From the NCBI GenBank assembly GCA_903813345.2, contig CAIIXF020000001.1, positions 43,123,366-43,187,365 on the forward strand: a DNA stretch of 64,000 nucleotides, given 5' to 3'. Shown piece by piece: positions 1 through 13,900 of this stretch. How positions within the stretch are numbered: the stretch's first letter is position 1; each line of letters begins with the position of its first letter. The notes beneath the pieces were generated by a model that was not told the origin of the DNA, searched no databases, and was given only the letters and a program-made list of their open reading frames with translations. Made by a program: the position numbers and the translations under genes. The stretch is from Owenia fusiformis. Lineage: Eukaryota > Annelida > Polychaeta > Sabellida > Oweniidae.

Positions 1-3000
1 TCCATTGAGAGCATATCCTTGGGTATACAACATGGTTAGACATTAAAATCACAAAAACCTGAGATTAACATATATTATTGAATGACAGTAAATATTCAAA
101 GAGCAAATTGAATGTAAAGTTAATAGATGTAATCACATATTACTGCCTACTTTAAGTTTTCTGAATTTTGTTGAAATCGAGCATAAGTGATCTTTTATAC
201 TTCCTTGTTTTTTTCTTGCTATAAAATATCTTATACCTCTGATGACGTTATAAGTATGATTGTACATATTCATCTTAAACCTTTGATCCCACTGCATCTT
301 ATATCTATTTAAGTGAGTTATTTACCTGGATGGTCAAAAATAATGGTCTTAAAAACATTCGAAAAAACAAAATGTTGACATTACTCACCTTTATGCTGAC
401 GTATTCAATGTTAATTCGCCTGTTTTATGCGAGTGATACTAGCTCAATTTCCAAAACATAGATTCATAACGTTTGTGTAGTTAATGCATAGTTCATTTCA
501 TAACATATTTATTCATATCTCATTGTTTTAGCCAAAATGTCCCATAAGGTGTAAGATATGTGCTGCCATTTATGAAATCGTCAGATAATTCCCATTTTTA
601 CTTGTTTAGGTCATAGTGATTTTATAGTGTTTTATATCCCCGTTGATGTCAAAAGACGTAAAATTCAAGTATTTTATTTGGACAAGTAATATTGCAAGCT
701 TTTTGCTTCTATTCATTCAAGGTTGTTTATGAAAATTCAGGGTCTTCCCCTTTAAAGTACAACTTGAAGGTTTTACATTTTCATACCAAATTTTTGTAAA
801 CACTTCTATATGTCCAACAGATTTTATATTATATTTATGTTACTTCATAAAATGAATTACTTAATATATGTTACAATGTTATGATGGAAATAGATTTCCA
901 TATACTAAATAGAATGCATCAATCCATTCAGATTTAAAATAAGCTGTTAAATTGGTTGCTCTTATCTCTGATTCTTGCTTTAAATGATATGAAGATGTCC
1001 TAACATCTTTGGTACTTTTTTGACCCAAGGGCTAGCCTCTGGGAAAAGACCAATATCGTGCATTATGTAACAAGCCAGATACCGATAAAGAAAAAGTATC
1101 TTAATTCAATGTTATATTTGATCAATGAACTTAAGCTCTACCAACTGAGGTACCTTAAATTCAGTTAGTGTAGCTGTCAAATGGGTATCCTATCATATTT
1201 CTTAAAAACTGAAAGCTTGATATAAATGTGCTTTATGTTGTATCTGCACAACTGATACAAATATTTTATTGGAAATGAAATAATTTAAAAGATGTCAGTA
1301 TGATATACCACAAATGTAGTCTTAGTGCTATAAAATTCATTGAAATTATTTGTAGGATAATTGACTTTTTGGTTTAGCTCAGTAACAGGTGGTTTACAAT
1401 CACTTATACAGCAGACTAAAGTAGAAAAATTACAACACCCATTATTTAGTAATAAGTCCTTTCAGAGGATGAAATCATTTTGAATTTACTAGTAACTGTG
1501 CCAAATGTAATAGATAAGTGTGTGTCCAGTGAGGGTTGACTCCCAGCATTCTTTCTCAATCTTCTTTTGACCGGCATTAACCATATTGGTAATGATATTT
1601 CAATATTGTTCATCTCCAAACCAATCATTCAGTTGGGTGATGAACATTATACATGTAGTAATATTATTACCAATTCAGTCCATGGCAATCAAAGAAAGTT
1701 TGTTAATGAATTCTGGTAGCAAATCCTCCCTTGTATGTATCTAGCCAAACACTGAACTTTGATTTACAATGCCATTTTAAACTTATTTCATGAATTCTGA
1801 GTTGAAAACACTTCATATTATTAGAAAATGTTACCTCAAGAGAAAAATGAAAGTACCGAAACAAGTTAGTGTGGCAAGCTATGACCTTTCTTACTCGCCA
1901 TTAAATTTTAAACTCAAAGCACCATTTAGGAATATAACAGTACCTAAATGCTCAGTTGATACATATAATTTGATTGTATTAATATTTAGTAATCAAAAGC
2001 AACCCTTTACATTTTAAAACCTCTTCTGTTTCTAGGAATATATGGGTTAATTTGACCAAAAATGGAGAATAGACGAGTTGCCAACTGGTGACATTCGTTC
2101 AGTGACAACACTTCACTTCTCAGTAATCTTGAAAACTTGTTTTTCTTTAATTCAAGTTGAATTTTATCTCTATTCATCTTCATTGTTTAGTATAGATAAA
2201 CAGATATATTTATAGACAGTCGGAACGTTGCTAGACATACTCATTTGGCTCAGTGTCCTACAGTTGCTGGAACCCCTTATTCAGTTCACTCATGCATTGT
2301 ACATAAGGCAAGGTGCATCATCTTTTTCATAGTTCAATAAAGAAGTACTTTGGTAAGGGAATTTAACATCTGAATTGGAGAAAAATAAGAGGATTTTTAG
2401 AAAATGTTGTGGTAATCCTGTATAGATGTTTGCCTAAAATAAGTTCTCTGTACTGCATTTTACATGGAACTGCTTACGTCTATTAAGTGACTTTGAAGTA
2501 GTTTAAGTGAACAGTTTAAGAAACTTTAGGAAGTCATGTATCCATGTTTCATTTTACATTTTTATTATCCAAATCAAACCATTTAAAATTATGAATTGCA
2601 ATTGGTTTACAGTTCAGCAAAGTTCCATTGTTAATAATCAAATGCCATTTGATTTTGTTTGGAATATAACTATCAGTTGAAACTATTGGTGAAGATATTT
2701 GTACATTAGGACCACCTTTTAGAGATAATATACAAGGAGTGATCAATAAGTAATAGACCCTTTTTTACAAAGGTGGTTTTTATTGACCAATCTCTTACTG
2801 CATGTAGGTAAGATCATACTAGTAATTGATCTCACACATTCAAAATATACCATGAATTATGTTAGACCTGCTTCAGGCCATTGTGACCCCCTTACACACC
2901 CCACCCCACAAGCCAGATGTGAATTGGAAGTAGGAAGGATAGGGGGCATAGACTTAATGCCAACCCTTTATCTTGAGAATTCCTGTGTAAATAATATACT

Positions 3001-4007
3001 TTGCTTGGTACAAAAATAAAACTGATTTCCCAATACAGCAAGGACTAATTGAGCTCTTGTGTCTTTTACTCCCATCGTGGTAAGCCACGCCCTCTCCATC
3101 TCTATCCTTCTGGATATCTGCGATGCAACAGAGAGAGATGCTATGAGTATCAGATTGCTTTTACTCAGGATGTGATTGAATCTCAAAAACATATTTCTGA
3201 TGAACATATAAGCCTCTTACACTCTATTTTTAAGTTTCTTGATTATTTGTTTTATTATTAATTGCAGGTAGCTATCTTAAAAAATACTATGTCTGAACTA
3301 AAACATTTAGGAGCATTTATTAAAAGTTTTGCACTTAATTTTACACATAATCTCAATTTTGACCATAGGAAATTGATAAATGTATAATTCAGTGTGAAAG
3401 TTTTGAGACATTACATTATACAATCGTCATGTACAAAATGAAACATCATGTACTAATATGGTAGGTTAAGTATATTAATTTGAAGTGCAACAAGTAGCAA
3501 AAATGACAAATAATGTAGTAGCATTTCAGGTAATGTGGATGGGTCTTATCAAAATCATGTTCAACAAGAAATCCTGATTGGTCAGATCTTGACAGGTGAC
3601 TGGTACAATGGTATCTGGGGCCTGACCTGTTTCTTAAAGAATATGTGATTTGAGACAGTATTGCTCGATGACAAGGAGTTATCTCAAGTGGAAGCTTCGT
3701 CTAAAGTCCTGTGACTTTATCGCAATATCTGTCATTCATATTTGCATTCTACTCAATTTATTTCTTTACAGTATTTGAGTTGCATAGTTCTATCGCTATC
3801 AGGGGACTTTGAGCCAAGTTGATAACATACTGGACCAGTCCAGATAACACTATAGGGATCACAGACCCTTGTTTCAAACCCTAAAATCCTTAATCTGTGT
3901 GATAAGAAGCCACAAGTAATGTGTGAGAGACTCGTAGAGATAGGCCCCATTATGGGCTCGTCCCGAAGCCACATTGTCCAACACTACTTGAAAGTGCAGC
4001 CATCTGA

Positions 4008-4345
4008 TTGGTCGACACCTAGCCTCTCACCCCTATATATGATATTGAGCAGTGTGTAGATATCATGAGTAGCTGACACACAGCAAGCCAGTCAGTCAGA
4101 CAAGAGGAACAACCTAGATGAGCATCACCTTGGACCTACAGACAAGAATACCTGGGATCCACCCCCTTGGGATCTCAATACAGTGATACAATAGTCACTA
4201 TCATGTGTACAAAAGAGGACAATATAGACACATATAAATTCTACAGGACATTTGCTAGAGGTGTTGCGAAGATACTGCTCAATTTATGCTCATATATAGG
4301 GGTGTTTATTGCGATAGTAGTTTGGTGGGCGTCACTAATCAAGAT
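4008..4345. repeat. Imperfect long palindrome with TATA-like motifs in both arms
   Basis: The left arm has GCAGCCATC, TGATTGG, CACCCCTATATATGA and TTGAGCAGT. The right arm carries the same blocks in reverse complement (GGCTGCC, TAATCA, TCATATATAGGGGTG, ACTGCTCAA). Spacing differs, so the arms have diverged. It may be a foldback element. A 22-codon frame follows the left arm, but nothing suggests a protein. Confidence 0.6.
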
Positions 4346-7300
4346 GGCTGCCATGTCCAGTTGCGCTGGAAGGTTTGGTCTAAGCATACATTTATTGCCA
4401 GATCTAACTCTTCCAGCTCAGCTTGACAGGTCTTTACACACAATTACAGGTGGAATGTATGACACAGGTAAATCACAGGTAAATCTAAGGTGAACAGGTA
4501 AATTTTGGGCAATAGTATAACAAGTAACAAGTAAACAGGTTCATCTGAACAATTAAAGATGGCACTACTGTTAAAACTTGAAGCATCATTTAAAAAGTAT
4601 CAATTAAATCCAATATTTCAGTTAGTCAATTCAAATTAATGCAGGAACAACCAAAAGTAATTTATATTAAGACAAATCAAAAATTTTATCTGAATTCAAA
4701 TGAAATGACAGTGCTCAAATCATATTATCAAAATTACTCATTATACAAATTTGACGCTTAAATGTGGTGGTATTAGTCATTTATCATCTTGTTAGATTTG
4801 ATAATATTAGATGAATCATTCAAGAATTAGGTAACTCAACATTGGTAAGTTATATGGCATGAAAATAAGGGATTTTAACACTATTAATTCACAAAATTAA
4901 TTTAGATTGCATCATTGTATGCAGTTAAAAAGCAAAAAGTGTCAAGAGTAGCAAATTATTTCAAATGTCAGCTTTGTACATTCTAGGGGTGGGGCTTGAC
5001 ACGATATATTGTTACTGATTAACTTGCGATTTTCAGAATTTGTAGCTATAATAGTTTGATCTAAAAACGTCTTAAAATTAACAAATAAAAATGGCGATCT
5101 TTGTACATATTTAATATTATCAGTTGACTCGGTGCTTGTTGCTAACGATCAAATTCAAAAGAGACACTTTCTCAATGTGGTCAGAGTCTAATTCGGTTCA
5201 CGAAATAGCTAAATATTGTCTAGAATTAATTAGTCTGAGAGTTAAACATTTCAGTTTAAGCACAGGAATTCACTTGAGGCTTTCACTTGGATATCATTAA
5301 AAAGTGAAATATTAGTCCCCTTTTGGATGCAACTTGAACTTTGCTATTGGTTTTTAAACTTAATGACATGAAATTTTAATTTATGACTCCCACCTCTAAT
5401 TTTTAACTCCGATAAGATTAAATTATCACATCTTACTAATATAACATTTATCAAGAGTTATTAAGAATGATTTTAAGATATATGTTCATACTGGGTGAAT
5501 TCTAGAGTAAACACTTTGTTAACTTTTCAAGACATTTTTAAACAAATTATGACATGGGATTGTGAACTGGGACCCTGTAATCAATCACCAGTTAATGGCT
5601 TGTATTGGTAAAATTCAATTTTTCAATTGTGTTCTAAGATAGATATCAATGAAGTACGTGGGCTAACATTTTTGAATGGCCTCAGATATCATTTAGATTA
5701 CAACGAACATTGAAAAGCATATTCTGAGAAATTCTATTTTGAGAAGTAAGATAGTAATTGATAAAGGGGTAACTGATTTTTTTATATTTATTTATCAAGT
5801 TATAGAGCTAGGATCCAGTAGGAGCAAACAAACATGTTCTTAGTAGAGGACTGAAGTGATATATGGTTTTAAGGATATTAGCATACTAGACCCTTATGTG
5901 TACAACAGTCAATGGAGTTAACACTAATACCAACAAAGCAAACAATGCGTATTTAACCTCATGATTACTCTAGGCTTTTATGTGCATTATAGTTGGGAAT
6001 ATCATTTAACGAACATATGTCTAACAGGTAGATTACCTTTCACTTGCCATTAAAGTTAGACTACATAGTGGACTACATTGTGGCTTCGGTACACATGTTA
6101 ATCTAAGCAGTGAGATTTTGAATTCGCATTTTGGTTTCTTTTTACTAACTTGAAATTTAGGATTCATTTAAAATCATAGATTGGATGAAGGAAGGATACA
6201 TAGTGAACTTTGATAGGTTTGATGAATTTTGAATGATTTTGAATGTTTTTTTTCATTAGTAAGTAAGGCAGGTTTTATATTTGACTTACATTCAGAATTG
6301 AGCAGTTATACAATATTGATTTCGGAAGATTTGAATAATTTTTATTGATTTACACTCTTAAGTTAGATTTAGATTTAGCTAAAAAAATTATAGACTTTGG
6401 AACATAAGTTAAAACATGAGAATTATAAATGGTTTTGAGCTGAGCGTACATCGAATTGTTTGCTTAGGTTGATATGTCATATTTGACTAGGGGTACAAAT
6501 CCTTCACAGGTCTGTGGCCTATATCAGGTACTTCAGTGTCAAGTGATTCAAATTTACACGGCACAACACATGCTTCAAATCTAACAGCTATTGTTTCTGA
6601 ACTAGTTAGAAGAATCACATGACCTAATTTAAGCCAATCAGATCAAAGGTCTTGTGATATGTGATAAGCGGTAAGGAGTGTTGAGTGTAATCTCAAGATT
6701 GAAGGTAGGAGTGGCAAATGACATGGGACAGAATTTACCGACTTTGAGTTAACTTTGTTCAATTCAGTTCAGATAGATTTGTGTCTCGGGGACATTGGTT
6801 CACTTTGACTGATAACACTAAGATTATTGTAGAATTGAAGATATGGAAGTTCATGTAGTTTGTTGGTATTTTGAACTATGACTTGGTGTAGCATGGTCAC
6901 AGTGGAATTCAAGCTATTGGTGAGATAAGTACCATATATGATAGGAGTTTTCTATTGGAACATTGAATAATAGATAAAGATATAACATATAACCGAGCAT
7001 TTACTGATATTAAGATATTGCCTGATGCTGATATTGATATTATTGAATTATTCTGGTCTTACTTTCTCTTTCAGTATTGCAACTTTTTAATTCTTTGACA
7101 AATTTTATCTGTAAACTGTAGACTTCTACCTGTTTAACTTATAAATGTAACCTGTGATTGAATTCAATACATATAAGATGCTGGATATCGCAAGCACTGG
7201 TAGGGCAGTGGAGAAGTCTTTATCTCGAATCGTTATATTAACAGATGAGATTCAACTCCTCCAACTGCCAAACCAATGCACATACAACAACCAGGAGCAT

Positions 7301-7879
7301 CTTACACAACAGGGAGCAGCACAAACAAAATGGAGCAACTGAAATATCATGTTTATCACATTATTCAACAAGATTTGGACACCAAGCAAATAGTGGACAT
7401 TTTATCAAGTTTGTCTGTTATGGACATTACATTATCTATTACAGATTTTTTTCAATCTTTACAATATCAAAATAAACCTCTCACTTGGGGTATTTAAAGT
7501 ATATATTTGTTAATAACTTCTGGTATGCGGTTACTTTTGTATTGTACTGTAATATAGAGAAAAGCTGCAATTGTAATTTCATGTAACCGCAAAATGAAAC
7601 TGTCTGGTTTTTACATGTAGGTTGATTGTTCAATATCTAGACTTGATTGCGAATTAGCCGATATATTGAATCAAATATGAACATTTCAGTTACGAGGGTC
7701 CAAAGTACTATATTTTGGAGCACACTTATCTTGTTCAAATATGGCACTCAAGATACTGGTATACTCAACATGCATGTAGATAGAGGACAAATTACTTGTA
7801 CATGTATATTTTGGGCTTAATAAATGTTTGAAACAAAACTTGTATGTTTGTGTGGTTGAATGTGTAGTATGGTAGCAGT

Positions 7880-7936
7880 ATTGTACTCTCTTTTGTCTAT
7901 ATTGTACTTTCTTCTTTCCATATTGTACTCTCTTGT
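7880..7936 (-). repeat. About 22-bp tandem repeat, three units
   Basis: TATTGTACTCTCTTGTTGT-like units repeat three times with small changes. Open frames on the minus strand here encode YN-R/K repeats that are a by-product of the tandem. Confidence 0.7.
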
Positions 7937-10039
7937 TGTAAAGATTGTGCAACCCCCTGTATAATTCCCACTTATGTTGAGGCTATGTAATCCCTCAATA
8001 AAGTAGCCCATCAACCTTATCCCAGTGTCTCCTTAAGGAGAAGTTATTTGTCCAAATTATATATGTCCCCAACTTTGAGACTTCAACCTGTGTCCAAAGC
8101 TCTCAATATAGAACACAGAACTAACTGTGATGTGTGCTTTACTGGTATTTATATTTTCTTTGTTTGCCTAATTTTTCTCTAATATTACTTTATTCAAAAA
8201 TCTGAAGTCCCTACAGCTCTAGTTCTTTACAATGAATATTAAAAAAATGTCCAATAAAATAAAACATACTAAAGTACATCTTAAATTCTGTGTATATTGT
8301 ATCGTATATCAGTCAGTCATTCTGTGAATATTACAGGTATATGTTTATATTAGAATAGCAAAATGATTTTACTGAAAGGCATTATTCAGAGGAGCTTATT
8401 TTTTAGGAAAGTTTCCTAAGGGGGACATAACTAAATGCTATAAAATGCATTTTCCCATACAAATGATCTGTCTTTTTGAGAAAATTATGATTTGTGTCCA
8501 TGTTTAACTATCATGCAATCATAACCAAGTATGTCCTCTGTCATTCAATAAAGTTTCAGTCAAAACTCCCCACGAAAATCAGAAGATCTTACCTGTTGAA
8601 TATGCCATCAATAGAAAATGTCACAAATTGTCATTATGATATTGAGAGATGGAAAAGGGTCAAATTTTTCAAAGAAAATGCACCTAATCATATCAAATCA
8701 CGTGTTGGGACTAGACCAAAATCAAACCACTTGTGATGCTGATGTAATTACAATAACTTGACTATATTCCAGAAAATATGTCCAGTAAAGTAAAATATTA
8801 TCTGTTAACACAAAAAAATATTTAACTTTTTGTGATTTTATAATATGGGGTCTTTGGGGAATCTACTCTATCTAGAAGTCAAACCACATTTCTAGATGTA
8901 ATTTTACATGAAGACTTAAAATATGATATCATTTGACTAAACTTTGAATATACAATATAAATCAAGATTATTTCTACATCTTGCATCAAGTCGATATTTT
9001 GGCAGTCATGTCAGATTTTTATCATTTCAATATAAAGATGTCACTGTAAATAGACATCAAGTCTGTGACAGTTGGGGTTTATCCAGGGCCGGGGTATGCT
9101 TTATAAGGTGATTGTGACCAAAGAGGTTTTGGCATTCCATCTATCTATCTGAGGGTGCCCTTTATTACTATATTATTATAGTCACTGCCACTGATCACTG
9201 ATGTTAATATCATCTCATTATTAAAGAGATTAAAAATCAAAAAGTCTATTTCTAGAACTAGGTCCGTTTGACTTCTATTACCAAAATATATTAGATAGGT
9301 GAATGAAAGTATTTTCTTCAATATAAATCACATCACTATTTATCTCATAAAATGCATATTGATCTCATAGTCAAATTAAATAAAATCCCCCAATATAAAT
9401 CAATCATAGTGTTGTTTGATGATATAAATATTTTTTTAATGCAACCTAGCTACAGAATTGTTCAGGAAGTTGTAAAAAATATATATCTTGTATTGACACT
9501 CTGATGTCATAAAATGACATAAGCGTGTACCTAAACTACTGAATTTATAGTTCAATAAGTACATTTACAAGGAAAACACTTTTTACCTTCGTTATATCAA
9601 CCGCTACAAGTGTAATAACCAGCGCTTTAGAAGTGTCAAGGCAATTCTTTTTATTTCTATTGAGTTATATCATATGCACATAATAAGCAGATTTAGTCTA
9701 ATTAGATATATAACTAAAATCCTTTATCAGAGAGCACTCATATCTCCTAATACCCATCCTTGTTCCAAGGGTATTTTACTTTTTCTGATCTGGATTCTGA
9801 TCCTGAAGGATGCACAATAGTCAGATTCTTATATTGGAATGACACGTGTTCATTTTAACAAAGGACGTACAGGGATTGAGACTATTCACATCATGATATA
9901 AGCCTGTTTAGATTTAGGAGATGCTGGGTAAATTATGGACAGAAGTTTTATCATATTTACAGTAAAGTTGACATTTTATTCACTTTGTTACCTGCTCTTA
10001 ATTTGCTTATATATATAATCGTATATTCCCTGTGGTCAG

Positions 10040-10165
10040 GAGAAAAGGATGACTACAAAATTGATGACATTATAGAAAAAGAATGACACCAGTTGAAAAA
10101 GTATGACACTAGTAATAAAAAGATGACACTGATGAATTAGCAAAAAAGGATGAAACTGTCGTAAA
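10040..10165 (+). repeat. Degenerate GATGACAC-type minisatellite
   Basis: Seven or so loosely spaced GATGACA/ATGACAC motifs separated by A-rich linkers, at about 20-28 bp steps. It has low sequence identity and no evident function. Confidence 0.5.
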
Positions 10166-10915
10166 AGTGCATGACATCATGACATATTCATCATGTAAAT
10201 TTCACATCAAGTTTGGTTATTTTTTCTGTGAAAGTGTAATGCTTATTGTATGCTTAACAAATTATCTGAAAACTTGATATTGTTAAGTGAACACAAAATA
10301 AAATTGAGATGAATATCTATTTAATAAAATATTACACCTTCTAATGCTGTAATAACTTGATCTTCAATAGTTGGTACCATCTTTCGAATTTCATGACACA
10401 TATACACCACATTTAATTGCTCTTCTCTGTAGACCATGTTTTAGTTATTTTCTTCCTCAAAATATGTTTATTGAACTCTAATTTGAGTGTGAATTGAATT
10501 GGAGTGATCACCTTTCATCTTTCGACTTCTGATGTTACCATATTGCAACCAGTTCTCCCCCCCTGGTTTATTTTAGTAAATCATACCAAACAGAACTAAG
10601 TGCCATGAAGAATTTACCCTTTGCATTCGTTTGACTACACTTCTTAAAAGAGAGCTTCGTCTTGTAGTTTAACTAGACTCTGCACGCAGGGTATGAAGAA
10701 TTATAGGATGAGGCCTATAGGATACAAGCATTATTAGACAACCATCCATTCAACATATCGAAGTTTCACTGAAATTACTCCATGATTCTATCTTAAAAAA
10801 AATCATTATCTAACAAACAAGAAATCAATCAAACAAACAAACGAACAAATAAACAAACTTGTAATATGTAATTTTTAATAGCCTAAAATCTTAATAATTT
10901 CTCTTTATATTACAG

Positions 10916-13900
10916 ATCTACCCAAAAGACTTGGAATGCATCTCATCTATGGTGACTTTTGAGCACCTCTACCTTATGTGCCAAAATATCAGTGTACCGT
11001 CTCCTACAGGGCTTAGGTATGATATTGTATAATTAGGAAAATCAGGTTTACGTTTATGTACATTACATTACACTATGAGCACATTACTAGTATTTTTATC
11101 TAAAAGATAGAAGTTTTTGTTAATGGTCTGTGGCATTTTTGGATGTACTCGTATATTAAAAAAGATTTATAATTTTTCTTTGTTTTCTATTTGTTACAAT
11201 GAGTGTAGATTCATTCATTCTTATCAAATGCATATTCATTTGAAAGTTTGATTTCTTAAATCAATTTAATTTGCTTATATATGTTTTAATGAATATGAAA
11301 GGCTGTTTTTTGTTTGTTTTTTTTTCAAATATAGTTTATTCCAATTTAGGTTTTTACGATACAGAAATACAATGATACAATTAATTACAATAATGTATAA
11401 TGAGTTATGTTTTAATCATTTTCCATTTGTTTTTAAAAAATACATTTTTACGAGTACAGATTTCAAAATTTAAAGTTTTAATAGTGCCTTCAAAATTACG
11501 CTTAATACCATTATTCAGTTCTTGAATATATGTTTTATATATAACAAATGACACAATACTTATAAAATAGTTTAAAAATTCAGTATGTTTGTCATTTCCA
11601 TTGTAACCAATTATCAATTTTCTGTAAGTTACTCTTAACCCTGAGATATTATAAATATGTTTCCAAATGTTTTGAGAATATGAGCATGAAAATAACAAAT
11701 GTTTCAAGGTACATAATTCATTACATAAACTACATTTGTAGGTTTCACTTTTACCAAATATATATAAATCACTAAGGCTAGGAAGAATATTGTTGATTAT
11801 TTTAAAGTTGAAATTACCTATTTTCTTTTCTTTACAACTTATTTTTGTAGAGAAAAAGTTTTGCCAATTTATTTCATCATTGGCTTCATAGCAAAACTCT
11901 TGTTCCCATTTCCTTTTCATAAACCATTTTTCCGATCGTTTGTTTTTTAATATCTCATAAAAGAATTTGGATTTCTGATTATTCACAGTGATAATCACAT
12001 TATTTATATTAAATTTAAAAGTATTATGAATATTTGTATACTTGACAGATTCTAAATTGAATCTTTCTTTCAGTGTGCCCGTGGCTGATAAAACTCTGTA
12101 ATATTCAGATATCCAATTTTGTTTATTTACAAGTTTTTGATATAACATATTAACATCAAGGAACCTGTTCTGAATTATCAAGTCTTTTATGTATATAATT
12201 CCACTTTTGATCCATGATTCAAAGAAAATTGGTTTATTTTTGACGGTGAATAATTTGTTTCCCCATATAACCTCTTGCAAGAGTTCATGTTGCTTCATAT
12301 CTCTTATATTTTTGATGTATTTACATAAACAATGTGCTTCTAGCACTTGTTGATAAAAAAGTGGAATATTTTCAAATTCTTTGAATCTAGTATCATTTAT
12401 CTTGAGTAATACATCTATATTTGGAAGAAATTTATTGAAATAGAAGTAAGGGATTTTATTGTACATGTTTTGATTATGCAAACGGGGGATCCATGCTGCT
12501 TTAAGTGCATGTATTTGAGACTCTAAGTCAATCATATTTATTCCACCCTTATTAATATTATTTATGATTATAGATCTTCTTATTTTGTCCTTTTTTCCAT
12601 CCCATAGAAATTTAAATACAAGATTGTTTACTTTTTTTATAATCTCATGTGGCACAGATAATACTGATGCTGCATAAATTAATTTTGGAATTGCCAGTGA
12701 TTTAATCACTGTAACTTTGCCAAAAAGTGTTAAGTATCGGTTCTTCCAGCTGTCTAATATTTTTTCTACCTTTTTTACTCTATCTTCCCAGTTTAATTCA
12801 TAACATCTTTGTTTGTTGTGTCCTAAAAAGATTCCTAAATATTTGATTGGTTCATCAGTAAAAGTTATATTTTCACATTTCTTTTCAAAGTCCTTATTTT
12901 TTCCAAGCCAAATGCCTTCAGTTTTTTCTATGTTTAACTTCAGACCAGAAAATTTTGAGAAATTGGAAATAGTATTAAGAGCATTTTTCAATGACTCTTT
13001 ATCTTTAATGAAAAGTGAAGTATCGTCCGCATATTGGGACATCTTATATTCTTTACCATCAACAGTTATACCTGATATATCATTATTTTGTTGAATTGCT
13101 AAGTTCATAACTTCGCAACATAAAATAAATGCCATTGCGGAAACGGGGCAGCCCTGCCGACATGAGCGTTCAACATCAATATTTTTTGATAACCATCCAT
13201 TTTGCTTAATGTTTAAGAAAGGTTTTTCGTATAAAAGTTTGAGCCATTTGATAATCTTATCACTGAATTTAAATTTTTTCAACGTTTCATACATAAAATT
13301 CCACTCTATACTATCAAACGCTTTTTGGAAGTCAAGAAAGATTATAGCGCCACCTATCTGATTTTGATTTTCAAAATATTCAAATACGTCTAATACCAGT
13401 CGGCTACTATTTCCTATAAAATGACCATTAATATAAGCCGTTTGTTGCATACCAATTAATTTACCTATAACCTTTTGAAGTCTTTTTGCCAAGATAAAAG
13501 CTAAAATCTTATAATCTGTATTAGATAATGATATTGGACGATGATTTTTTAATAGTTCACGGTCTCCTTTTTTGAATAACAAAGATATGATAATTTTACG
13601 AAATGATGTTGGTAAGATTCCAATTTCATATGACTCATTAATTGCTTCTATAACATAAATATGTATATCTTTCCAAAAGCATTTATAGAAGTCAGTGGTT
13701 AAACCATCTGATCCTGGGGAAATATCTTTTTTCATACTGGAAATAACAGGTAAACACTCACTATTATTGATAACACCTTCAAGGATGTCATTATCTTGTT
13801 TATCTAATGTATTAGGAAAGTTAATAGAATTTAAATAATTTTTTATTACTTTATTGGTTGGTTGGGATTTTGATCTATATAATTCGCTATAGAATTTAAT

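Larger units (their letters stand above)
1..10915. other. Non-coding 5' part of window, probable SZT2 intron
   Basis: I found no convincing exon in this stretch on either strand. Open frames are short, AT-rich and without paired splice sites. The first recognisable SZT2 exon starts in phase 0 right after a good acceptor at 10911-10915, so an upstream exon must exist; it is not visible here. The region holds weak repeats: a reverse-strand tRNA A-box-like stretch near 1131-1153, a one-sided mariner-like end near 2728-2760, an imperfect palindrome at 4008-4345, a three-unit short repeat near 7880-7936, a degenerate GATGACAC repeat near 10040-10165 and an AAAC-type simple repeat at 10824-10856. 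Whether it is all intron or partly intergenic cannot be decided from this window. Confidence 0.6.

Noticed and set aside
1131-1153. Reverse-strand tRNA A-box-like sequence
   Set aside because: No B box at proper distance; too weak for a tRNA or SINE call.
2728-2760. Mariner-like terminal repeat (AAGGAGTGATCAATAAGTAA)
   Set aside because: Only one end was found; no matching inverted end or TA-bounded partner nearby, so not listed as an element.
4167-4493. 108-residue plus-strand frame MGSQYSDTIV
   Set aside because: No recognisable family, lies across a palindromic repeat and lacks supporting splice or promoter context.
12813-13094. 93-residue plus-strand frame inside the LINE
   Set aside because: Antisense to the reverse transcriptase region; no independent coding signal.
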